NCBI GenBank assembly: GCA_018268895.1
Contig: JAFDVP010000009.1
Coordinates: forward strand, 62,001 to 126,000
Direction: 5' to 3'
DNA: 64,000 nt
DNA from: Acidobacteriota bacterium
GTDB taxonomy: Bacteria > Acidobacteriota > Terriglobia > Terriglobales > Acidobacteriaceae
Below, in pieces: positions 54,555 through 61,512 of the stretch. Below the pieces are notes generated by a model. The model made no database searches. It had not been told where the DNA came from and saw only the letters and a list, made by a program, of their open reading frames with translations. The position numbers and the translations under genes are program-made. Each line of letters begins with the position of its first letter. Position 1 is the first letter of the stretch.

Positions 54555-54760
54555 TGTCCGATTCGCTGGATAAGCTTCTTGCATCGATGGGATGAAAGAG
54601 ATCGTAGGTTCTGTACTGCGTTCTACACTAGCGTGAGCCTCCATGGCTCGGAGGCCATGGGCTTCTGGAGACACCATGCGAGGAACGATCGCTCTAATCG
54701 TATTTGTGAGTGCAAGCCTGACCTGGGGCCAGCAGGCGACGAAGTTGCCCGCCAAATGGG
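54555..54760 (+). repeat. Downstream copy of a roughly 200-bp direct duplication
   Basis: Covers the leader and first codons of the creatininase-family gene and matches 51762-51960, including noncoding sequence such as TGTCCGATTCG and CACCATGCGAGGAAC. The two copies lie about 2.8 kb apart in the same orientation and bracket the RibD-like gene, toxin-antitoxin pair and integrase/tRNA remnants. Confidence 0.75.
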
Positions 54761-55548
54761 AAGAACTGACTGGTCCCGACTTCATTGCGGCGATTCATCA
54801 GTCTCAAGGCGTGTGTATGTTGCCATTCGGCATTCTGGAGAAGCATGGCCCTCACCTTCCAATTGGAACGGATCTATTTGACGCGCGCTATGTGTCGGAG
54901 CAGGCCGCGCAGACTGAATATGCAGTGATCTTTCCGCCATACTATTTCGGCCAGATAGCGGAAGCCAAACAGGAACCCGGAACGGTCTCGTACAGCATGA
55001 AGATACAGCTTGGGCTCCTTCAAGAGACGACTGATGAGATGGCGCGGAACGGCTGCAAGAAGATTGTCATCGTGAACGCTCACGGTGGTAACCGAAGCCT
55101 GCTTCCATATTTCGCGCAGTCGCAATTACAGTCGCCGCGAGATTACGTGATCTATGTTTATGAATGGGAGCCCGAGATGGGACCGCAGCGTCCGCATGTT
55201 CATGCCGGGCCGGATGAACATGCAGGTGAAACTGAGACATCATACGTTATGGTGTCACGACCTGACCTGGTACACCTGGACGAGGCAAAGCAACAGGATG
55301 GCTCAGACCGTCACCGCCTCAATCTCCCAAAAGGCGTCTATACCGGCATCTGGTGGTATGCGAAGTATCCAGACCACTACGCTGGCGACGGTAGCCGCGC
55401 GAATCGCGAGTTGGGCGAATATGACATGCACAAGTGGATAGATGGCGTTGTGACCGTGCTTCGTGCCGTGAAGGCAGATGCTGTAGCGCCTGCCTTGCAG
55501 CACCAGTTTTTCAACGACTCCAAGACGCCGCTTCAAACAAAACAGTAG
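54676..55548 (+). CDS. Creatininase family protein with signal peptide
   Basis: A 290-residue amidohydrolase-like protein. Creatininase-family metal and catalytic blocks are present: ILEKHGPHLPIGTDLFDAR (Glu, His, Asp), NAHGGNRSLLPYF, and HAGPDEHAGETETS with the Glu-x-Glu-type ligand. Known relatives hydrolyse cyclic amides such as creatinine or the formamide of a flavin precursor. The N-terminus (RGTIALIVFVSASLTWGQQ) looks like a signal peptide, unlike cytoplasmic family members, so it may act in the periplasm. ATG 54676 is chosen as the start of that signal. The upstream leader and signal region are duplicated at 51762-51960. Confidence 0.88.
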   Translation: MRGTIALIVFVSASLTWGQQATKLPAKWEELTGPDFIAAIHQSQGVCMLPFGILEKHGPHLPIGTDLFDARYVSEQAAQTEYAVIFPPYYFGQIAEAKQEPGTVSYSMKIQLGLLQETTDEMARNGCKKIVIVNAHGGNRSLLPYFAQSQLQSPRDYVIYVYEWEPEMGPQRPHVHAGPDEHAGETETSYVMVSRPDLVHLDEAKQQDGSDRHRLNLPKGVYTGIWWYAKYPDHYAGDGSRANRELGEYDMHKWIDGVVTVLRAVKADAVAPALQHQFFNDSKTPLQTKQ

Positions 55549-55601
55549 CTTCATCTTGAGCGAACCAGCGTCATGATGAGCTCCCCCTCCTCAGAAAATT
55601 T

Positions 55602-55636
55602 GGCGGCCCTCTCTCAAGAAAGCAGAAAGGACCGCC
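55602..55636. terminator. Imperfect hairpin terminator between convergent genes
   Basis: GGCGGCCCTCTCT (55602-55614) and AGAAAGGACCGCC (55624-55636) pair at 11 of 13 positions with a 9-base loop. Confidence 0.65.
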
Positions 55637-55664
55637 ATTGATCTAACCAGGTTCGCACCTGGCG

Positions 55665-58058
55665 TTAATTGATTTGATAAATGTGAATCTCGTGTTTACC
55701 GAAGTTATCGGTGATCGCGCCATTTGTGATCGGAACGCTACGTGACTCCCCATAGACCACAGCCTGTGTCGCTGAACCGATTCCGGTGAGCGTGATTGTC
55801 TGCCCGTCCTTCTCGTTGTATGAAAAATTGAGCACGAAGATATACTGATGCCCATTGTAGTTTCGCCAGGCGACCTCGAGCGGTGACGATACCGAAGCGC
55901 TCATCCCGATGGGGTTGATGACGCCTTGCAGTACGCTCCCAAGCGATGTCGCTGTATTGAACTGCTTGGTGATCTCGGCATCCATCTCCGGTGTCGTGTT
56001 GTCGAATGAAAAGGGACCTATGCGTTCGGGAAAGACGAAGACTCCGCGTGCTCCGTGGATGATCGCCTCCCAAAACTCGGCGCGAAACTGCTCGGGAGTT
56101 GGAGCCGGGCAGCTCTCGCACCATGAGAGACCCTGGTAGGCGGTTTCGACAAACTGCATAATCGGCTTGTCCGGCGCCAAACTATACAGAGTGTCGACCG
56201 ACTGGCCAATCCACCCTAAACTGCCAGGTTGACCCCAACCGGAAAGCGGATAGATGTCGCTCATGACCCAGTCCGCTCCCTGGATGTAGGAGGCGTAGCA
56301 CGTGAGGTCGCACCCTGCCTGCTGTCCTATCAACCACCCTCCATTGAAGTTGAGGGACACCGCTCGGCCTGAATCTATCTGCTTCCACGCTTTGTACTGG
56401 CTAACAATCTTGCTAGCGGAAACCACAGGTGTTGATGATTCCGGTTCGTCTGGCTGGTGCCAGGCCAACAGATGCTGTGCCGAGGCATCATTCACAGGGC
56501 CGTTGGGATCAGCATCTCGAATGTATTGAAACCCCAAGGAGTCCGCAGTGCTATTCCAGACCGCGAAGTCCGCAGGGCTTATGCCTACTGGTGTCCTTGC
56601 CAATGTATTGGCACCACGGTCCTTCCACGTCTGGAGAAGCGAAGCCGGCTGGGCATCAGGACCGACTGGGAAGAAATCCCGTAGACTCACCGGCATGTAG
56701 TTATCCGGAGTCGTCACCTCGATGGTGTCAGTCTTCGCCGCTGATCCATAGCCGTTGAACGCCACGACATAATAGGCATAGCTTGTGTTCGGTGAAAGAC
56801 CGATGTCGGTAAAGACAGTAGAACCGGTGGTTCCAGCAAAAACTCCGTTCCGGTAGACAGAGTAGGCTACGCCGGTTGGATCACCAGGACTGGCTGTCCA
56901 GGTCAACTGGGCTCGCTCCGAACTGAGATGATCCCCCTGAAGGTTGCCAGCTGAGGCTGGAGGCACTCCCCCGGCGACGTTGAAGACAACATCAACCCAG
57001 TAGTTGTTCGCATTGTAGGTCTGCGTCGGAAACGCCACGCCATCACCATAGCCATAGACGCCGTTCGCTTCGCCACCGGCTCCATTCGCTCTTGCTGTCA
57101 ATTGTTGTCCATTCGAAACATCGGAGGTAAAGAAATTACCGCTGACGGAATAATGTCCATTGGTGGTGTGGTATGCCGCAACATAAGTCGTCTTTGCGGG
57201 GATGCTCACCGGTGGAAAGTCCACCTCCTGCCAGCCAGAACCGGTCTCATTGCTGAAATTCACCTGTGCAAGAACCGCACCGGTATCGCTGTATAACGTC
57301 GCGGTGTGCGTGCCAGTGTTCTGCGGAGCCTTGTAAAAGCGAATGCCGCTGATCGTACCCGGTTCACTCGACTGAAACCGCACGCCCAGGTTAACGGCTC
57401 CGGTGTAATCGTTCACGTCGAGTGTTGCAGGCGTCGTTGATGGAGCCCAGATTGTCTGTGCATTCGGTGCCACTGCGACAATTTCACGCATGTTCTCGAC
57501 CCATGAACCTGAATCTGAACAATGAACCTGCCCACTGATGCGGACCCCGAGAACCGTGATTGGATCGCTGCCGGAAAAGGTGTAGGTTTGCAGAGAAGCT
57601 CCGCTCGAGTCATAGCTATACGATTGCGACACCGACCAGTTAGATACGACCCACGTGGACCCGTCGGTCGTAGTCTGCAAGGTCAGGTTTGAGCAAAACA
57701 CGCCATTCATGGAGCTTCCGTCCCGCGAACCATTGATCAGGGTGACACTCTTGAGCTGTTGACTGTTGGACCAGAGAATGCCGCCTGCCTCGTACGCGCC
57801 TGGCAAGTCTCCACCGTTCGGATCCAGTGCGATGTCCGTCGTGTTGCCAATCACGTTCAGACCCGGCGCCGAACTCCTGTTGGCGTTCGATGTAGGGGTG
57901 CTGTTCTGCGACCATCTGTATGGCGATCCAAACGGCGCAGCGTCCTGGGCATATGCAGCCGAGGCGGTTGGCACGATCACAAAAAGCGAGAACATTATCG
58001 AGAACAATGACCATTGCCAAAGCCGTAGTAGAACTCTTCTGGAGCTTGGTTGCTTCAT
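55665..58058 (-). CDS. Large secreted protein: discoidin-like, DUF4082, fibronectin III and barrel-like domain
   Basis: About 797 residues. A signal peptide ends near residue 38 (VPTASAAYAQ). Then come: a discoidin/F5-8C-like beta-sandwich (about 60-205), a DUF4082 domain (about 220-365; LGVRFQSSEPGTISGIRFYK, TYNANNYWVDVVFN), a fibronectin type III domain (about 380-460; LTWTASPGDPTGVAYSVYRN), and a C-terminal region (about 465-797) that looks like a glycoside-hydrolase TIM barrel with a small beta cap (LAWHQPDEPESS, WEAIIHGARGVFVFPE). The Glu residues in HQPDEPE and in the QFVETAYQGLSW block are candidate catalytic residues. GGAGAA precedes ATG 58058. Probably binds and cleaves an extracellular glycan; family not identified. 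Confidence 0.75.
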   Translation of the reverse strand: MKQPSSRRVLLRLWQWSLFSIMFSLFVIVPTASAAYAQDAAPFGSPYRWSQNSTPTSNANRSSAPGLNVIGNTTDIALDPNGGDLPGAYEAGGILWSNSQQLKSVTLINGSRDGSSMNGVFCSNLTLQTTTDGSTWVVSNWSVSQSYSYDSSGASLQTYTFSGSDPITVLGVRISGQVHCSDSGSWVENMREIVAVAPNAQTIWAPSTTPATLDVNDYTGAVNLGVRFQSSEPGTISGIRFYKAPQNTGTHTATLYSDTGAVLAQVNFSNETGSGWQEVDFPPVSIPAKTTYVAAYHTTNGHYSVSGNFFTSDVSNGQQLTARANGAGGEANGVYGYGDGVAFPTQTYNANNYWVDVVFNVAGGVPPASAGNLQGDHLSSERAQLTWTASPGDPTGVAYSVYRNGVFAGTTGSTVFTDIGLSPNTSYAYYVVAFNGYGSAAKTDTIEVTTPDNYMPVSLRDFFPVGPDAQPASLLQTWKDRGANTLARTPVGISPADFAVWNSTADSLGFQYIRDADPNGPVNDASAQHLLAWHQPDEPESSTPVVSASKIVSQYKAWKQIDSGRAVSLNFNGGWLIGQQAGCDLTCYASYIQGADWVMSDIYPLSGWGQPGSLGWIGQSVDTLYSLAPDKPIMQFVETAYQGLSWCESCPAPTPEQFRAEFWEAIIHGARGVFVFPERIGPFSFDNTTPEMDAEITKQFNTATSLGSVLQGVINPIGMSASVSSPLEVAWRNYNGHQYIFVLNFSYNEKDGQTITLTGIGSATQAVVYGESRSVPITNGAITDNFGKHEIHIYQIN

Positions 58059-58460
58059 GATTTTCTCCTGGATTTTCAACTGGGTTGGGTCGGTGGGCGA
58101 TAACAGCCGTCTTCTTCAAGGGCTGTCAAATAGGGGAGAGAACTGCACCGCCGGCGTTTGCGCAATACTCGTGGTTGTCCTGTGCTGCTGGGCGGCGTAG
58201 CTATTTTGCGCGTTATTACGAATCAGGAGAACGATTCGAACGCTGCTTTCGCAGATCTTGTCCAATCGGACGGATGGTCAATTGAATTGGGGTGTCGTTA
58301 TTCGCGACTCGCGACAAGAACGATGAAGACCGCATGAAAAGTGCTTTTGGCCGCGAGATTTCGCGCAATGCCTAATGTGCGGCAACACTTTCGAACGAAT
58401 ATGCCCGAGCAGAATACTGCTCTTCTCCCTGATGTCTCGAAGTGGTATACAGCACCCTTC
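58059..58460. other. Intergenic region
   Basis: About 400 bp between two minus-strand genes. It should contain the promoter of the large secreted protein. Open frames that cross it run antisense to neighbouring genes and look spurious. No RNA gene or repeat was recognised. Confidence 0.4.
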
Positions 58461-59129
58461 TCACGTCTCCGCAAACAACGTACACGGAGCGCTGTCTATT
58501 CCATCTACGAACCATGGGATAAGAAAAAGCCGCTCCAGCGGTGGAAGATCCGAGGGCAACAATGCATCCTCAATCAACAGAATGGGGCGTTGTCCATATC
58601 CGTGACAACCGAGGAATACGCGGTGTGCCTCGCAACCTTCCTCCATGTGCGCCATCGCCGCAATCGACACAAAATCCACGGCGAGAGCCTTGAGTTGGGG
58701 AAAGTACTTCATCAGAAAATCCGCGCCATCGCGTGAGAATCCCGGCGACTGCTCGACATAGCGGATAGAGTCACCCCGAAACTGGCTAAACCCTGTACGA
58801 ATGAGCAGCACCTCAATGTCTTCAGGCAACGAGCGACAGCCCGTCAGATCCTTGGGCACGATTAAATGCCTATCTCCCGCGAACACATCCACAATGGCTA
58901 CTTTGCGGAAGATCAGCTCATCAAGCTCGTATTCGGCGATCTGTCGCCCCTCAGGATTGAAGTGTCGCGGCCCATCCACATGCGTACCTGCGTGATTACT
59001 CGTCGTCAGATAAAAGGAGTTGCAGGAATCTCCCTTGGAAAGGTCATATAGCTGGTCCAGTCGCGGAGCAGGCAGGGCTTTGTAGAAGGGTGTGGATACA
59101 GAAAGGTTATGTGAAAGCTTGATTAGCAT
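58461..59129 (-). CDS. Cyclase family protein (kynurenine formamidase-like)
   Basis: A 222-residue metal-dependent hydrolase of the cyclase/KynB family. The metal motif HxGTHxDxPxH appears as NHAGTHVDGPRHF near residue 45. Members hydrolyse N-formylkynurenine, isatin or similar amides. No tryptophan-pathway genes are near, so the substrate is open. Downstream on the minus strand is the large secreted protein; upstream are the EamA-type transporter halves and a divergent AstE/AspA-like deacylase, which together could form a small amide-degradation locus. Confidence 0.9.
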   Translation of the reverse strand: MLIKLSHNLSVSTPFYKALPAPRLDQLYDLSKGDSCNSFYLTTSNHAGTHVDGPRHFNPEGRQIAEYELDELIFRKVAIVDVFAGDRHLIVPKDLTGCRSLPEDIEVLLIRTGFSQFRGDSIRYVEQSPGFSRDGADFLMKYFPQLKALAVDFVSIAAMAHMEEGCEAHRVFLGCHGYGQRPILLIEDALLPSDLPPLERLFLIPWFVDGIDSAPCTLFAET

Positions 59130-59245
59130 GGGGCGTTCCTAACAGTGCAAATTGCTGAAATTGCGTATCGCGATCTATCTCTCCATCGCCGCTTTGGCCA
59201 CGACTCAGTGGAAAGCAAGTCTGAACACTTCTCTCGTCTGACGCG

Positions 59246-59683
59246 CTATCCAAGACTCAGGAGCATCAGAGCGAGCACACCAACAAAAATCCCGGCCATG
59301 CCATACCTGCCCACTCGTTCACGGAAGAAAAAGACCCCGGCCGCGGCCACCAGGAATAGATTCCCGCCGGTTGTTATCGGAAAAACAATGTAACCTGGGA
59401 CCCCCTTCTCCAACGCCATCAAACTGAAGAGTTGACCTCCAAAACTTCCCGCTCCGATGCCAAAGGCCGCGACCACTTCGCGTCGGCACACTTGTCCACG
59501 CGCCAGCAGGAACGCTCCTAAGCAAAACACTAAGCCTCCGCCGTACCACCACAGCAGGTACTGAAAGTGATACGCCTGCGAGAGCCCCTTTTCCGTCATG
59601 ATCTTCAAGCCAAACGGGCCAATGCCGTTCGCAAAGAACGCGATCACCATCAAGCGCAGCCAGGTTGAGTTACGGCTCACGCC
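59246..59683 (-). CDS. EamA/DMT-type half transporter (second half)
   Basis: About 145 residues with five predicted membrane helices (for example LMVIAFFANGIGPFGLKIM and the C-terminal GMAGIFVGVLALMLLSLG). This equals one repeat of a ten-helix EamA transporter. GTG 59683 is taken because AAGGAG lies seven bases upstream; it overlaps the end of the other half-gene by 14 bp. Two five-helix halves probably make a heterodimeric drug/metabolite-type exporter or importer. Confidence 0.78.
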   Translation of the reverse strand, partial: GVSRNSTWLRLMVIAFFANGIGPFGLKIMTEKGLSQAYHFQYLLWWYGGGLVFCLGAFLLARGQVCRREVVAAFGIGAGSFGGQLFSLMALEKGVPGYIVFPITTGGNLFLVAAAGVFFFRERVGRYGMAGIFVGVLALMLLSLG

Positions 59684-60152
59684 CGGTCTCCTTGCGCGCA
59701 CCACTGGGCTGCATGAGCGCTTCATCCATCTGTTTGTCTTTCCAGAGCAGGATCAACGCGAAGATGGCAAGCAGTAGCACAGCGATCTTTCTCCGGCTCA
59801 CTGCCTCGTGGTAAATGGCGATCGATCCTATCGCCGGTATTGCCGCGGAGAGATTGATGATTAGCCAGCTCGTAGAAAGTTTTCCATATCGAATGCCCGC
59901 CATGAACACCATTCCGCCCAGAGCGCCCGCTGCTCCAAACGGCACAGCGATGGCGTAGACCGCAAACGGAACATGGAAGTTGCCGTGCCGGTAGAGAAGA
60001 ACGAAAAGAATACCGAAGAGCGAAGACCACACATACGCCAGCATGTACACGGCTGGCGGTTTGCATCCCCATGTGTCAGCAAGCTTGGCGGTGATGCCGA
60101 TCAACCCGAACGACGTCAGCGACAGCATCATATACAGATACCCGAGCGGCAT
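59670..60152 (-). CDS. EamA/DMT-type half transporter (first half)
   Basis: About 160 residues with five predicted helices (LGYLYMMLSLTSFGLIGITA at the start, KIAVLLLAIFALILLW at the end) and a charged tail. It is the size of one EamA repeat. ATG 60152 follows GGAGAGAAG closely. The overlap with the second half-gene, each with its own ribosome site, argues for a natural split protein rather than a frameshift of one gene. It is divergent from the deacylase gene. Confidence 0.8.
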   Translation of the reverse strand: MPLGYLYMMLSLTSFGLIGITAKLADTWGCKPPAVYMLAYVWSSLFGILFVLLYRHGNFHVPFAVYAIAVPFGAAGALGGMVFMAGIRYGKLSTSWLIINLSAAIPAIGSIAIYHEAVSRRKIAVLLLAIFALILLWKDKQMDEALMQPSGARKETGREP

Positions 60153-60418
60153 CTTCTCTCCTGGTGTAGTGTGAATTTCTTGCTGAAACGGTCTGTGATC
60201 TTCATGGCGCTTCAATGCCGCGATCGATTTACTTTGAATCTAGCATCCCTTCATTGCACACTGGCTCGCACCCTGAAAAATCGTCCGATCCACCGGACAA
60301 ACCCCGGACGCAACGCCGTGCGCCCCCTTAGCGGCTCGCTACGATAGTGTGTTATCCGGAGTATTTCCAGAATTCTGCCAGCCGCATGCAAAACGCATCC
60401 TTTGCCCTCAGGAGCCTC

Positions 60419-61444
60419 ATGACACCGTCCATCATCTTTGATCTCTCCCGCATCGACTTCGATAGACCGGGGAAACACCACTACCGCCTCGCCTTCCCGC
60501 TCGATTCAAGCTGGGGCTACTCTCTGGTTCCGATCACGATCATCAATGGCCTGCGCCCACCCGCACCTGGAACAGCGCCACCTGGACTGGCAGCATTCGG
60601 AGGAACTCACGGCAACGAATGGGAAGGTCAGGTCGCCATCAAACAACTATGCAGAGAACTTGAGCCGGAATCGATCTCCGGTCGCATCCTGCTCATGCCG
60701 CAGCTCAGCGAGAGCGCCTGCGCCGCCAATCAGCGTGTCTCTCCGCTCGACTTCGTCAACATGAACCGTGCGTTTCCGGGCAATCCATGCGGAACCATCT
60801 CGTATCGCATCGCAGACTTCGTCAAGCAACAGATATTCCCACGAGTTGGCGTCGTCATCGATCTTCATGCTGGCGGACGCGAAGGGGGATTTGCTCTGTG
60901 CACCTCGTTGCATCCTGTGGTTGACACGGCTCAGTTCAAGGAAATGACGACCGCCGCAGCTCTATTCGATACCCCTTTTATACTCGTCTACTCCAGCAAA
61001 ATGGCCTCTGGCCTCTTGACCGACGAAGCCGAGGCTGATGGAAAGATCGCTATCGGCGGAGAGTTCGGTCACGGCGAGGGTGTCAACAGGGTCGGCACTC
61101 GGCACGCTGTCGAGGGTATTCGCAACATGCTGCGGCATTATGGAATGCTCGAAGGTGAGATTGCTCGCATCGATCCCGGTCGCTTCGCTCCGCCGCGGCT
61201 AGTGGATGCACGCAACCTGGAAGACTATCTCCCCTGCCCCAGACCCGGTATATGGGAGCCACTTGTCGATCTCGGTGAAGAGGTGCGCGCTGGACAGCCG
61301 ATCGGCCGCCTTCACGACTTCTCCGATCATTCTGCGCCCGCCATCACGCTATGCGCAGGCAGCGACGGCGTGGTAATCATGATGCGCGTGACCGCTACAT
61401 GTCAACAGGGTGAAACTCTTTTTGTCATCGCCCGCGATCTTTAG
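60419..61444 (+). CDS. Succinylglutamate desuccinylase/aspartoacylase family protein
   Basis: A 341-residue zinc carboxypeptidase-like deacylase (AstE/AspA family). Zinc ligands are visible in FGGTHGNEWEGQVA (His and Glu) and IDLHAGG (His). The family cleaves N-acyl amino acids or related amides. ATG 60419 with CAGGAG upstream is preferred to a start 24 codons earlier. It is divergent from the EamA-type transporter pair, suggesting that an acylated compound imported by them is hydrolysed here, and is followed by a terminator. Confidence 0.88.
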   Translation: MTPSIIFDLSRIDFDRPGKHHYRLAFPLDSSWGYSLVPITIINGLRPPAPGTAPPGLAAFGGTHGNEWEGQVAIKQLCRELEPESISGRILLMPQLSESACAANQRVSPLDFVNMNRAFPGNPCGTISYRIADFVKQQIFPRVGVVIDLHAGGREGGFALCTSLHPVVDTAQFKEMTTAAALFDTPFILVYSSKMASGLLTDEAEADGKIAIGGEFGHGEGVNRVGTRHAVEGIRNMLRHYGMLEGEIARIDPGRFAPPRLVDARNLEDYLPCPRPGIWEPLVDLGEEVRAGQPIGRLHDFSDHSAPAITLCAGSDGVVIMMRVTATCQQGETLFVIARDL

Positions 61445-61465
61445 CCGACAAGCACTCAACAACAA

Positions 61466-61496
61466 AAAGAGGGACCGCGAAATGCGGCCCCTCTTT
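61466..61496. terminator. Bidirectional terminator
   Basis: AAAGAGGGACCGC (61466-61478) and GCGGCCCCTCTTT (61484-61496) pair at 12 of 13 positions with a 5-base loop, between the convergent deacylase and TonB receptor genes. Confidence 0.8.
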
Positions 61497-61512
61497 AGTA
61501 TTCGACAAAAGA

